Notes: generated from the letters alone by a model not told the origin. DNA of 64,000 bases from Lucinisca nassula (GCA_963580285.1 OY757026.1:49265143-49329142); one strand, 5' to 3'. Shown: positions 32,651 through 43,800, counted from the first letter of the stretch. A program made the numbers and translations.

Positions 32651-32856
32651 CGGATTTTCATCGAAAAAATAACCATTTTGGAGATGTGAGAAAATACACT
32701 ATGTCGCACGGGTGTTTTATCATAATGGAGCCTTCGGCGAAGGCTCGGTTCATAAATTTCACATGAAACATTTCTCAATAAAAATTCCCATTTTATGGCA
32801 CCGAAAACACTAAAAGGTGCAATATAAAGATGCCATAGTGGGTGAGAACGCTAATG

Positions 32857-32900
32857 TTGTCAGTTCTCCAGAAGGGAACTAAAGGGAGAACTGACAACAT
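32857..32900. repeat. Short perfect hairpin
   Basis: GTTGTCAGTTCTCC pairs with GGAGAACTGACAAC across a loop of about 15 bp. Confidence 0.75.
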
Positions 32901-33224
32901 AAGGATACCAAGGGGAGATAAACGCGGTTTCTCTACTCAATCTAAATTCACAGGAAATGAGGGACGCGGTCTTCAAATTCTTTGAGAAAACAAACTACCT
33001 GGACGAAATATAGGGGAAAACTAAGGGCGCAGACTAAATTTAATCGCATTGTACCGTAAAACACACCCCGTACGAGAATACATACTTTAAACCAAAATCT
33101 CTAGAGACCCGAGTTCAGAACAATAAAAATAAATATTCTAACCGCACCTTAGACGCTACCAACAAAAAAGGGCCGTAGTGATCAAAGGGCGGCCGTCTCA
33201 CAGCGAAAAGGGAAACAAAGTCAA

Positions 33225-33735
33225 CGATAGGCGCTGTGGTTGCGGCCTCGGCTTTGCACTTAGGAGTGCCTATCGGTGACAGCGATCCCTGGATCACTGT
33301 GAGAAGACCATAGCAGAACGGGGCATGGACCCACCACAAGGAAAATCCATAGCCCCGACCCAGGCAAAGCGGTGCGAGTTGGGGGTGTGGCAAGCGAGAA
33401 GTTAAGACAAGGTGTAGCGTGGTGGTTGCGGCCCACTGGCTTTGCACTTATGAACGCTGCACCAAAGCCCTAGCTGATCGGGAGCCACACAGCCCGAAAG
33501 AGGACCACACGAAAGCACGCCGGGACTGGGCATGAACCCACCACAATGAAAATCAATCGCCCAGCCCCTCCTGAGGGGGTGAGGCAAACGGGAAGTCAGA
33601 ACGAGACGTTGCGCTGTGGTTGCGGTCCTTGGACTTTGCACTTAGGAGCGTTGCGTCAAAACCCAGCTGATCGAGAGCCACACAACCCAAAGGTGAACGG
33701 CACAACAGCACAGTAGCAAACAAAGCCTCTCCTTC
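33225..33735 (-). repeat. Three tandem units of about 190 bp
   Basis: Units start near 33231, 33416 and 33611, each with a GC(T/G)GTGGTTGCGG and CTTTGCACTTA(G/T)GA marker. The first two also share CATG(G/A)ACCCACCACAA. The minus-strand open frames over this block repeat the peptide motif FSLWWVHA. They continue from the SGNH-like fragment upstream in the same direction, so they may derive from an element coding region. Confidence 0.65.
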
Positions 33736-33759
33736 AGGAACGCATATAGAAAAATGGGA

Positions 33760-33999
33760 CATAAATAAGAAACAAGACGCCTTATCACATCTTTTTCTTT
33801 CTTTTTTCGCAACTTTCGCTTTCGAATAAAGGATGTACATTATAAGGTTACCCAAACGGAATGACCTGTATGCCCTCAAAAGGGCTTTAAGCATACCACC
33901 ACGACTGAAAAACCGCATCTCGCCTGGTATATCGTACAGCCCTCCGTACTGCCCTTGTCGCATAACATAAAAATCACCAAAAACAGCAAATTGCGCCAT
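33760..33999 (-). pseudogene. Possible SGNH-hydrolase-like N-terminal fragment
   Basis: From an ATG at 33997-33999, the minus strand reads MAQFAVFGDFYVMRQGQYGG and then IPGEMRFFSRGGM. This resembles the start of SGNH/GDSL-like domains found in many uncharacterised invertebrate element proteins, which begin with a GDS-Y/F-V motif and carry FFGRGGM-like text. Here GDS has become GDF, so the nucleophile is lost. The frame stays open to 33553 but runs into the tandem units. I call it a fragment of an element or gene of unknown type, with low certainty. Confidence 0.35.
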
Positions 34000-34403
34000 G
34001 ACCGTAATAAAGACAGACGGTCAAGATGGCCACATATCAATACAGACAAGGGCAATTAACTAACTAACTAGGGCATGACTTAGCACGACCTGAAGGAAGG
34101 CTTTTAACACACAAAACCACCCACGCGAAACTAAAACAACATACACCCACACTAGGTAGGTAGATATAGCGTTGTAGGATAGGAATACAGTAGAGAGGAT
34201 AGTATTGAAAGAGAGATCAAAAACCTGGAGTTAGAAGAAGAAAGTTTTCTCAAAAAAGAGATTTCAAACATTTTTATTTGTGAAAATATGAAACATTTAA
34301 AACAAGATCGCATAGGAGCGCTCGACTGCGCACGTGCGCAGGCGGACGCTTGTATGCGACCTACATGATTATATAACAATTTCCACTAACCACTTTAACT
34401 AAA

Positions 34404-35305
34404 GAGATTGGCAAACGTTGTCTCGGGTCCCCAAACGCCTAGGCAAGAATACTTTTTTTTCTACTATGGTGCCTTCCTACACGTAGGATGCGATAATGAT
34501 ATGCAAACATGGCTTCACAAAATGACCCTCCTACGGTCCCACAGGATACGGCATCCTGCGTCGAGGAGGGCATCACTTTTTCTTAACTTCAAACGAAAAA
34601 GCATAGAAGGGGATTGACCTACTTTCCACATCCTCCGCGATAGAGGTCACCCACTAACTAAAATAAATACGAATTTTGGCCCGAGACGGCGGAAGCCAAC
34701 ACACCATGTTACTATGTTATATGTTGTATGTACAGAATAAACAAAAAAAAAACACACACACACACAAATATAATCTTCAAGCACAACCTTGCAGGTACAA
34801 AAAGTGTCCTTCCCAGCAACTATGGGCGGATGGGACTGTCCTAAAAAGGACAACACCACAAACGAGATCGGCAAACGTTGTCTCGGGCCTCCAAATGGCC
34901 AGGCAGGAATACACTTTCCTCCTATAGGGCCTCCCTTCACGTAGGATGCGTTAATGATATGCAAACATGGCGACTGATCCACTTATGGTCCCGCAGAGTG
35001 CGGCATCCTACGTCGAGGAAGGCATCATTTTTTCTTAAGTTAAAACGACAAAATTATGCATAAAAAGGGATTGACCTACTTTGCACATCCTCCGCGATAG
35101 AAGTCACTCACTAACAAAATAAATACGAATTCAAGCCCGAGACCGCGTAGGCCGGCACTTCATGTTATTATGTACATATTGTATGTACAGATAAACAAAA
35201 AAGAAAACACAAAATATAAACCACTAGCACAATCTTGCAGGTAAAAAATTGTCATCTCCAGCAACCGTGAGCGGGTGGGCTTGCCCTAAAACGGACAACA
35301 CCACC
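34404..35305. repeat. Two tandem direct repeats of about 450 bp
   Basis: Units at 34404-34863 and 34864-35305 share GGCAAACGTTGTCTCGGG, CACGTAGGATGCG, GATATGCAAACATGGC, GATTGACCTACTTT, CACATCCTCCGCGATAGA and the ending GGACAACACCAC. Each contains a hairpin CGTAGGATGCG..CGGCATCCTGCG-like pair. They lie upstream (minus sense) of the SGNH-like fragment, a layout that could be the tandem terminal repeats of one retroelement. Confidence 0.8.
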
Positions 35306-35784
35306 TTTAAGACACAAGAAAAACAAACAAAACAGGTCCGTGGCGGGGTAAGCACATCCGCCCGCATATATACTTAAAAAATAGACCACTCAACAAGCTG
35401 GGGAAACAGACCAAACAATGTAAAAATGTACATACGTTACATAAATATACAAAAATCAAATAAAAAAAATAAAAAAACAAAATACCAATATCAAAATTGA
35501 CCCTTTCCTGCTCTGACACGGTTCGGCATATATACAAGCAAAAAATTATAACGTCGAGTGGAAGACAAAATGGACCGACTGCAGCGGACTTACGATAGAC
35601 ACGGACGGACGGGGCTGGAGCCGAGCGATGGTCTCCCCATTCACCGGCAACGTGGAATGGGGATACCACCGAACGGCTACGGTGTAGTGCCAGAATGGAT
35701 TTGTTCCCTGGGACCCCACCAGCTGACGACCCGTGACATGGAAACACTGGAAACAACAACAACAACAGAACCCTACTCATAATC
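35306..35784. other. Unassigned segment with a 74-codon open frame
   Basis: A plus frame at 35558-35782 reads MEDKMDRLQRTYDRHGRTGL and ends in a Thr run. I recognise no family. It could be part of the unclassified element at 33.2-35.3 kb. Confidence 0.3.
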
Positions 35785-35945
35785 ATTCTAGCTATTTCAC
35801 TGCTGTGGGTTCCAGCCTCGGCCAGGTCTCATATTCTGCAAGTGGTTTTTCTCCGGGTACTCCGGCTTTCATCTACCTCTGATTAAGGATCGGCACGAAA
35901 TAAGTGAAATAATCTTGAAAGGGCCGCAATCTAAAAAATAAAAAA
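35785..35945 (+). mobile_element. SINE-D copy, head truncated
   Basis: CTGTGGGTTCCAGCCTCGG (box B region), TTTTTCTCCGGGTACTCC, GTGAAATAATCTTGAAAGGG and CCGCAATCT with an A-rich tail match the complete copy at 23144. It lies just beyond the 3-prime end of the NRF gene. Confidence 0.8.
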
Positions 35946-35970
35946 AAAATATATATAAATAACATCAGTT

Positions 35971-38178
35971 TCATGTTTGTTTATTTAGTAAAACTTTTTC
36001 AATTGCCATCATCGGTGCCTCCACCGCCATGGATATCACATAGGCCGCTAGATATGAGAATACCAAGTTTGATACAAACATATAAATAAGAGTGAGATCT
36101 GTAAAATGAAGAGGGGTCATTAAATTCATTTGGTAAACGACCAGAATAATTGGGTGGACCAGATATGCTGCATACGTCAGACGCCCAAGGGGAGCCCATA
36201 TCTTCCATGATAGAACCCAGTTAACAGGTCCACCATGCCCGGATGCACAGGCTAGAACAACCCAAGACAGGGCCAGAGCCCAGGCTGTCCGACTGAGTGA
36301 ATTGTAGAACCCACTAGCAACAAGGGTCATGGGGGTCCCAGGGTTTTTGCTATAGTCGTATAAGCCATATATTACTGCCAGCGCAGTGCCCGTTGCTACA
36401 CACCAACCCAGTAACACAATGACCTTGTTCATTCTGAGTTTGCAGCGAACATGCTGCAAAATAAAGCCAGTCAAAAATCCAACAACGTACACAGACATTC
36501 TAGCCCATGGGCGATTATATAGGGGCTCTTTTCCCCAGGGGTCATCCGTGTGTTTGGTTATAGCACCATTAAACCCATGTATGCCATACCATGAAACAAG
36601 GAAACCTCTTATTCCTATACAGGCAGCTATGAGAAATACTGATAGAACAGCTCCGGCGATCTTGTGAAATTTAAACAGAAGGATAAGGAAGGGGCTGATG
36701 AAAAAATAAAACTGCATATCATTTGCCAGATACCAGGACCAACCAAAGCAAGGTCCTTCGCCATATTGGGGGTAGAAATTGTTAATATATAAGAGATTGC
36801 TCCACCAATAGTCCCTACAGCTGTGTGGGATACCGTACATCTGTCCATGGTCAGGGTCACTAACCATCCATTGAAATGGTCCAGATATCATGTGTTCAGA
36901 AAATGACATTAAAACCAACAAAACAAATGCATAAAGAGGAGTTAATCTCCAGTAACGATGTACAAAGTAGTAAATCCAACTCATACGTCCCTTGTCATTT
37001 ATTTCCCTTAGCACTAGATATGCCACGAGTAGCCCACTGAGAAAGAAAAATGTATCAACAGAGTAAGTTCCATTCAGTATTGGCTGGAAAGTGAAACGTC
37101 TGGGAAGAGTGCCCTCTGCATAAAGAGGGTTGCTTAAAACAGAAGTGGAGAACCCGTAGGTATGTCCCTGAATTACCCACCACATACTGATCACACGTAA
37201 TCCGTTTAAACATGCAAGTGGTCCTTTTGCTGTGCTAGTGTTTAAGAGTTTAGTAGTATTGCGAATAAACGAAAAACAGAGCAAAACCTTTATCATTTTC
37301 TCTTTCTTGGACACGATATAATCGCCCTGGATGGTGTCCTCGCCGCCTAAAAGTGCAGTTGTCTCTGTGTCTCTGCTGCCTAAGGCTCCATATCTTGACT
37401 CAGAGACAAAGAACCTCTTCTCTGAGGACTGGTTACACTGGCCCAAAAGCTCAAGGACTGTCCCTAGAAGAATGAAAAGTCCGATAACTCCTGCGATAAC
37501 GAAGGTAGCGATAGCTGCACCGTCGTACGGCAAATTAACATCCTGAGTAACAAAACCAACACTAATGTTATATTTTGTTAATGGTGCAAATGCGACTTCG
37601 GCTAAGGCACGTGCGCCCGACTTGTCACACGAGTCAGGGAGGCAAGCTCCAATCATTAGAGGTAAACCTCGCAGAAATGGACGTCCGTTTCTATAAAGTG
37701 CAACTGAATAATATTTTCCTTTAAAGCTGTGTTTGGTAAATTCATTGAACGGTGATTCGATTGCGATACACTGTTGGTAGTCACCCATCCAGTTCCAGCC
37801 ACCCTGAAGAACGCCAGGGGGCAGTTTGCCGTCTGCATCCAAAAACTTAATGGCGTATGGCACATCTTCTCCGGATATCAGATCGGAAAGCAGTTTTTCA
37901 GTATCATTGAGACATATTTTACCCACACTGGTTCGTAGCTGTAAAATAGTCCACCTCGAATCCAAATTACTGGTCATAAGATTATTGAGTGGCCCTGCTT
38001 TGAGATACGTGTACACCTCGCCGTACAAAAAGTTGTGCTTCTCGGAGGACACTGTGAGCGGAAAATCCATTCCCGAGTCGAACCAGAGACCCGGGATCCT
38101 GTCAGCTGTACCGAATTCCAGTTTAAAGTTTGTAAATACGAACACCCACGCCAAACTAATACGTTTCAACCCCATCAT
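35971..38178 (-). CDS. nrf-6: Nose resistant to fluoxetine protein 6-like acyltransferase, intronless
   Basis: Multi-pass membrane protein of the NRF-6/NDG-4 family, which in C. elegans affects lipid and drug uptake; the substrate here is unknown. The 735-residue frame starts MMGLKRISLAWVFVF, a likely signal peptide. An NRF domain spans about residues 55-200 and carries GGWNWMGDYQQC and cysteines at 89, 137, 179 and 184. A first membrane helix lies at about 219-245, and a cytoplasmic linker at about 246-300. The acyltransferase-3 domain starts near 320 with LNGLRVISMWWVIQGHTYGF (324-343, including the conserved His). It continues with DTFFFLSGLLVAYL (375-388), WSWYLANDMQFY (480-491) and LGRLTYAAYLVHP (664-676). 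Length and domain order are full. The whole gene is one exon, which suggests a retrocopy, but the frame is intact and so may be used. An AATAAA overlaps the last codons. The exact orthologue is uncertain because the family is large. Confidence 0.93.
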   Translation of the reverse strand: MMGLKRISLAWVFVFTNFKLEFGTADRIPGLWFDSGMDFPLTVSSEKHNFLYGEVYTYLKAGPLNNLMTSNLDSRWTILQLRTSVGKICLNDTEKLLSDLISGEDVPYAIKFLDADGKLPPGVLQGGWNWMGDYQQCIAIESPFNEFTKHSFKGKYYSVALYRNGRPFLRGLPLMIGACLPDSCDKSGARALAEVAFAPLTKYNISVGFVTQDVNLPYDGAAIATFVIAGVIGLFILLGTVLELLGQCNQSSEKRFFVSESRYGALGSRDTETTALLGGEDTIQGDYIVSKKEKMIKVLLCFSFIRNTTKLLNTSTAKGPLACLNGLRVISMWWVIQGHTYGFSTSVLSNPLYAEGTLPRRFTFQPILNGTYSVDTFFFLSGLLVAYLVLREINDKGRMSWIYYFVHRYWRLTPLYAFVLLVLMSFSEHMISGPFQWMVSDPDHGQMYGIPHSCRDYWWSNLLYINNFYPQYGEGPCFGWSWYLANDMQFYFFISPFLILLFKFHKIAGAVLSVFLIAACIGIRGFLVSWYGIHGFNGAITKHTDDPWGKEPLYNRPWARMSVYVVGFLTGFILQHVRCKLRMNKVIVLLGWCVATGTALAVIYGLYDYSKNPGTPMTLVASGFYNSLSRTAWALALSWVVLACASGHGGPVNWVLSWKIWAPLGRLTYAAYLVHPIILVVYQMNLMTPLHFTDLTLIYMFVSNLVFSYLAAYVISMAVEAPMMAIEKVLLNKQT

Positions 38179-39852
38179 TTTTCCTGCTTAGTTGATCGCT
38201 CGAAGTTGATATGTCCTGGTGCACTAATGTTTTGTAGTTTCCTCCCAAAGGCACATTTGAAACTTCTGGGTACATCATTTAACAAATATATACGTTATGT
38301 ATAGTCATGTGAACTTAATATGTAGACACCATATGACTCTTACACACAAATTGATTTTTATTTCTGTTTGAAAAATATGGGTCAAAGGTATGTGTATTTG
38401 TGAGTAGGCCCTATTTGTTTTGTTAGTAATATTTTCGATTATTTAAGATAATAACCCATTTATAACTAGCGTTTCATTTTTGGGACTTTAGCAATCAGTG
38501 TAGACCCAGATCGGACGCCGCAGAACGCGGCGTCCGATCTGGGTTTACACTGATTGCTTAAAAAACATACATTTTTGTAAAACTTACCACAAACAAAACA
38601 AGCCTGACTCCCCTTAAATTTGAAATCGATAATTCCGAAGTTATTAAGGTGGAAGATTCCATTGTCATATATGGGCTATGGTTAATGGATGCACCTGGCT
38701 GAAGGAGACATTTATTGAAAGTTGTTTCCTCGATCAGACGGCGCGGTGCTCTGGCTTATCTGGGTTTGGCTGGCCGCACAAGTCTTATTGTAGACTTTGT
38801 TGTGTGCTGGGTCGTCCTCAATTTTAGCAAGTATAGCCTTTACCAAGAGTTACTTACTCTACGCTATGTGAATGTCTAGAGTTATATCCCAGAAATGTGT
38901 TTTATACAATTATCTGTCTTTGGCAATATTCTAATTGCCAGTCTTCACCCAGGATCCTGCCGACTGAAGTATAAAAGTTACAAATGCTGTAATTTTTGTC
39001 AAAATGTACTAACTGGCACACGTGCAACTTCAATATAAGTAAAATTCCCATATTAAGACCAGCTTTGTGACTGTTCAAAAGTGGTCTTTGAGACCACTTC
39101 TGAACAGCCCCAAAGGTGGTCCCTGGTTATAGGACATTGTGTGCAGAAAATACGAAGAAAGAATAACTGCATCCTTCTACTTAAGCTTTTCAATCACAGT
39201 AGAATTGTCTCAATTTTAGGTGGTCTTAATAGCAGAATTGCACTGTATTTGTAACATCTTATCAAAAGGAATACTAACTGTTGAAGTAAACAACTTTCCT
39301 ATACTTTATAGAAGACTTATTGAAGATTAACCCAAACATTTTGCTAACGGCGAGGCAAGATTTTACCTCACCATGCAGAGCCAAAGGCTCCTGGGGAGCT
39401 TGCAGGATAGGCAGTGGTCTATCGTGGTCGAGAGTTTGAAGATGTATAGTTTGTATTAGCCTGTACAAATATGACAGCAAATATGGGCCTGTACAAATTG
39501 TCATAGCAATTCTGTGCCAGAGCTCTGCTGGGCCTCTTTTTGTGTGAAAGCTTATTCTTGTTATGGGCCGCTTTTTTTCTTCTTGTGAAAGCTTATACTT
39601 GTTGCTGCATGAGCTCGGACCCATCAATACCGTTTGATGGGTCCGGGGTCAGAGGAAGAGTCGTTACTAACGTTGCGAAAACTTGTGGCCCGACCATTTT
39701 GCTTCATTACAAGCAATAAAATATGCTTAAACTTAACTACAAAGGTGGGTCTATAATGTCTACACCCATGGGCGAAGACAACTACACAAAAAGGAGCAAG
39801 TTGACATAATTAAGCGATTAGCAGAGGCTTAGATCAGCCTGCGAATCTGTGC
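38179..39852. other. Region upstream of the NRF gene, no second gene seen
   Basis: It contains a P2-type hairpin at 38490-38562 (ACCCAGATCGGACGCCGC with GCGGCGTCCGATCTGGGT) and a short hairpin at 39066-39110. A worn tract at 39365-39425 (CTCACCATGCAGAGCC with GGCTCCTGGGGAGCTT) resembles the start of the Helentron-like H5 element. I could not place a promoter for the NRF gene with confidence. Confidence 0.45.
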
Positions 39853-40130
39853 AGTTTGTGTTAAGGTTTTATGTGCCCGTCAACATTATTTAGGTCATTT
39901 TGGAGACATTGCTTCCGATTTACGGGACTTTCATCCGACATTGAGATGAAACCCTACCATCCAAAGAAACCGCTAGGGTTTAAGGAGCGGTCCTTCTCGC
40001 ACCACTTTCCTAGGAAGGCTAAAGCCTTCTAAGCAGTTTGATTGTACTCAAGTGCGGTCAGTTTCAGCTCTGTGCGGTTTCAGCTCTCCACCATGCAGCC
40101 CTAGCCCCGACGCGCGGGGGCGTGCATCTG
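39853..40130 (-). repeat. SINE-A copy, degenerate
   Basis: In plus text: GTGCCCGTCAACATTATTT, GACATTGCTTCCGATTTA, and CATGCAGCCC with CCCCGACGCGCGGGGGCG at the head end. A short duplication, GGTTTCAGCTCT, occurs inside. Confidence 0.7.
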
Positions 40131-40265
40131 CGCAGTATGTTTGCGCACTCTGATCAAATGCTTCACTGTTCACCGTTCTGTAATGTGAATCGTAAGCGTA
40201 CGGTGCGGTGCGCCTCGTTAAACATCGAGTTAACAAAACTGTATAATAAATAACATTGTAACCTT

Positions 40266-40488
40266 TTAACCCTTTTTTGTACTGGAATCTTCCTCCTTAT
40301 ATATGGCAGGAGTACATTTAATTTGGGAATGACAGGTTGTGTTATTTTTAGAATTTATATGGAAAATAGCTGAACTTTTTGCAAATAGTTTAGGCACTGA
40401 TCAGACGCCGCAGGTCGCGGCGTCTGATCAGGGCCTACACTGTTTGCCAGGGTGTCCGTATTGGGGTTTCCGGTACAAAATGGGTTAA
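40266..40488. mobile_element. piggyBac-type MITE (P2), complete
   Basis: TTAA at 40266-40269 and 40485-40488. Ends CCCTTTTTTGTACTGG and CCGGTACAAAATGGG are inverted repeats. The core hairpin is CTGATCAGACGCCGC with GCGGCGTCTGATCAGGG. The open frame at 40038-40253 lies outside it and is SINE-A derived. Confidence 0.85.
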
Positions 40489-40529
40489 AGACAAATGGGG
40501 CTTGTATATATAATTATACATATACAATA

Positions 40530-40668
40530 TTTTCCTTATATTAACTCAAGGTCGGTATACTATGGGTGTTCATTATTTTCCTTATATTAACTCAAGGTCG
40601 ATATACTATGGATGTTCGTTATTGTCCTTATATTAACTCAAGGTCGATATACTATGGGTGTCGTGCAT
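40530..40668 (+). repeat. Three tandem units of about 50 bp
   Basis: TTTCCTTATATTAACTCAAG with GTCG(G/A)TATACTATGG occurs three times in a row with small changes. Confidence 0.85.
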
Positions 40669-40854
40669 TAGAAATAGGTTCTAACGAGTACCTACCATTT
40701 GTATTTCTGCAGAAATAAGAAATAATAATAATAATAGTAATAATAATAATAACGGAGTGTCTATTGAGAGACGTCTGGCAATAGCAGAAACTCGATAAAA
40801 ATGCTATTGACAGACCCCTGGATTTTTTGTATTGATCGCGGAAATATACGAATA

Positions 40855-41225
40855 TTATGGGGTGCCGTTTTACTATTTAATACAATTTCGAGATATCTAA
40901 TATTTTATTATAAATATCTATATTCGAATTATAGATATCTATAAATCATATTATAGATATCTATAATTAACATTATTGATATCTATAATTATCAGTATAT
41001 TTTGATATCATAAAATGTAATCAATGATATGCAATATATATTTCTTGATATCTATAAATTTGTTTTATGATATCCATTATTCCGTTGCATATATAGATAT
41101 CTAAAATCATATTATAGATATCTATATTTATAATTAATGATATCTATATTTCAGTTTTTAGATATCTAAAATGTAGAGAATTATTGATATCTAAAATAAA
41201 TTGTATGATTATATTTCTATCTCAC
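40855..41225. repeat. GATATC-rich array, copy A1
   Basis: GATATC or a one-base variant recurs every 20-25 bp in AT-rich sequence, beginning after GGGGTGCCGTTTTACTATTT. An inverted copy lies at 57835-58285 and ends with the complement of the same leader. Confidence 0.8.
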
Positions 41226-41261
41226 ATGTCATCCGATTTATGGATGTCAATAATTAGATTT

Positions 41262-41550
41262 GTTTGTATGAGTTGAGGTTTTACACACCCTCAACCCTGT
41301 TTTTAGTAATGTTTGAGACACTGCTTCCAATTTTATGGGACTTTTACTCAACATTGAGATGAAACCCTGCGTGCCAAAACAAACCAAAATGGTTTATATG
41401 CAGGGACGGTCCGACTGGCCCCACTTTGCCTCGGGAGGCTTAATCCCTCTAATATTGTTTACCGGTACTCGTGTACAGTCGGTTTCACCTCTACGAGGAA
41501 ACATGAGGTAGCCCGATCTATTTCCCCATGCCACATTTGGCGGGGGTCGC
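41262..41550 (-). mobile_element. SINE-A copy, diverged
   Basis: Full length but worn: ACACACCCTCAACCCTGTT stands at the tail end and GCCACATTTGGCGGGGGTCG at the head end. The same insertion plus following 100 bp (AGAACTAGGGTGTCTAAAAT) recurs at 56955-57290. Confidence 0.75.
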
Positions 41551-41666
41551 TAAATAATTAGAACTAGGGTGTCTAAAATAGACTGTAAATGAAAAGCCCT
41601 TTTGCCACATGGTAGAGCTCTTGATGAGTTCTGCTGTTTGTTTCAACCTGAAACATTCATATACTG

Positions 41667-41793
41667 CCCCCGTTCATCGGGGCTTGAAGAAATAGATGGG
41701 CTGCATCATGTTTCCACGTAGAGCTGAATCCTACCACACACGAGTACTGGTAAACCGCTTAGAGGATGTAAGCTTGTCCAAACAAAACGGGTT
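41667..41793 (+). repeat. SINE-A head fragment
   Basis: CCCCCGTTCATCGGGGCTTG to TAAGCTTGTCCAAACAAAAC, then lost. Confidence 0.75.
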
Positions 41794-41804
41794 GTAAATT
41801 TTAC

Positions 41805-42080
41805 CAACGAAAAATGAAAATTTTCAGATGAAAAATTTGATATTTTCTTATTTATGCTCAAAAACATAGATTGTGGGTACTCGTTAGAACCGAGACTGCT
41901 CAAAAACATAGATTGTGGGCACTCGTTAGAACCGCCTCACCTTCTAACGAGTACCCACAATCTCTGTTTTTGAGCAGAAATAAGAAAAATAATGTATACC
42001 ATTACAAACCCCAGTTTTACTATATAAAAGTGGGGTTCAAGTTGGTCAAAATATTATATAGGCAAATTTTCGTGATGAAT
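41805..42080 (+). repeat. Hairpin element with a duplicated left arm
   Basis: CTCAAAAACATAGATTGTGG occurs twice (41852 and 41900), then TAGAACCGCC, and one right arm, GAGTACCCACAATCTCTG. It ends GAGCAGAAATAAGAAAAATA and ACCCCAGTTTTACTATATA. Confidence 0.7.
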
Positions 42081-42146
42081 CCCATGTAACTCCGCTAAAA
42101 GGCCGTGACCTCAAAATCACTTTCTCTCAAACCCAAAGAAACACTC

Positions 42147-43142
42147 AAAAATGAAAATCTAAACCATAAAAATATTCCCAGCCCATGTAAAAAGGAAAAT
42201 TCAGAGTACGTCCCGCGCAACATTTTGCCTTACTCCCCACCTCACACTCTGTTCAAATCTGGCCAGACCATAATTTGTAAACTTTATATGATAGAATAGT
42301 TGTGGGATACAGTTTCTACTTATAAATATAATTCGAATTATGGATATCCATGTTTCGATTTATGATATCAATAATTCAGCCCAATTATTGATATCTAAAA
42401 TTCAAATTATAGATATCCATAATTCTAATTATTGATATCATTTAAAGGAATAATAGATATCAATAATTCAGTCCTATTTATTGATATCATTAATTCCAAT
42501 TATTGATATCATAAAGTCGAACTATAGATATCAAAAATTGAATTATGGATATCCAAAAATCATTTTAATTATTGATATCATAAATTCAAATTATTGATAT
42601 CCATATTTAGGAAAAATGATATCTATAAATCTGGCTTATTTATTGATATCCATTAATCGAATTAGTGATATCCAAATTTCTCCACGGAGACTCAAGTATT
42701 GATGCACATATTATTTATAGATATTCATAATTAGACTTATTGATATCAATAAATGAGGCGAATTATTGATATCTATTATTCGAATTATTGATATCATTTA
42801 TTTAAATTGAAGATATCTAAATAGCTAAAGGATTTATAGATATCATTATTATGAATTGTTGATATCATTAATTCTATATAATGATATCAATAATCAGAAT
42901 TTTTGATATCATTTAATTGGCTGATTAAATGATATCTACAATCTGAATAAATGATATCCATAAATAGATTAATTGATATCAATAATTAAGATTTAGGATA
43001 TCAATAAATCAACTAGAATTATTGATATCTATCATTCGAATTATGGATATCAAATTATTTGATTTATGAATATCCGTAATTTTTAAGGGCGGGGCACAAT
43101 TCTGTAAATATGTCATTTATCCCTCGTCCTGCTGAATAGTTT
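42147..43142 (+). repeat. GATATC-rich array element, copy B1
   Basis: It has a leader of about 150 bp (CCCAGCCCATGTAAAAAGG, CTCTGTTCAAATCTGGCC). From 42330 to 43075 roughly thirty GATATC sites follow at about 22-26 bp spacing. It ends TAAGGGCGGGGC and GTCCTGCTGAATAG. A direct copy with most sites conserved lies at 55718-56711. Confidence 0.85.
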
Positions 43143-43497
43143 TGTCACCCCCACACAGGGTAAGGAACAAACACACCGGATAAGGAAATTTTTCCGCTCA
43201 GGATAAAAAAGAAAATGGCGGAATGGGTATCACATGTGCAGGTTTGTTGTTGTTCTAGATCTCGTGTTATGGTTACTAATCAATACGGCTGCTCACATCA
43301 CACTGGTAAAGGCAAGCGCGCAGGGTAAGGAACAAACACACCGGATAAGGAAATTTTTCCGCTCAGGATAAAAAAGAAAATGGCGGAATAGGTATCACAT
43401 GTGCAGGTTTGTTGTTGTTCTAGATTTCGTGTTAGGGTTACTTATCAATACGGCTGCTCACATTAGCTTTACGGAAGACACATATTATTCACAAAAT

Positions 43498-43800
43498 CTT
43501 CGCCGCCCCCGCCCATAGGGGCTTGAAGAAATATATGGGCTGCACGATGCTTCCACGCAGAGCTGAATCCGGCCCGCACACTAGTACTGGTAAACCGCTT
43601 AGAGGATCTAAGCCTGTCCAGGAACCGCGGTGCGAGGTGGACCGTCCATGCTAATAAACCCTATTGGTTTCATTGGGCGACAGGGCTTGAGATGTCATTT
43701 CATCTCAATGTCGGGTAAAAGTCCCACAAAATTGGAAGCAACGTCTCCAAAATGACCTATACAGTGTTGACGGGGACGTTAAACCTCAAATCAAACAAAA
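43498..43800 (+). mobile_element. SINE-A copy, private to one arm
   Basis: Near full-length copy. The corresponding positions in the other three arm segments (near 46520, 46765 and 53395) have no SINE, so it inserted after the arms formed. ATCTTCG flanks both sides as a probable short target duplication. Confidence 0.85.

Noticed and set aside
33115..33641. Minus-strand frames with FSLWWVHA treated as a gene
   Set aside because: They are copies of the 190-bp tandem unit and contain frame breaks. Kept as a repeat, with the upstream SGNH-like start noted separately.
36386..38191. Plus-strand frames opposite the NRF gene
   Set aside because: Shadows of the minus-strand coding sequence with no domain of their own.
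39274..39627. 117-codon minus frame
   Set aside because: No domain. Part of it overlaps a worn Helentron-like start (about 39365-39425).
42330..43075. CRISPR-like array
   Set aside because: The GATATC unit is a 6-base palindrome with variable AT-rich spacers of about 18 bp and no conserved 25-40 bp repeat or cas genes. The window is eukaryotic.
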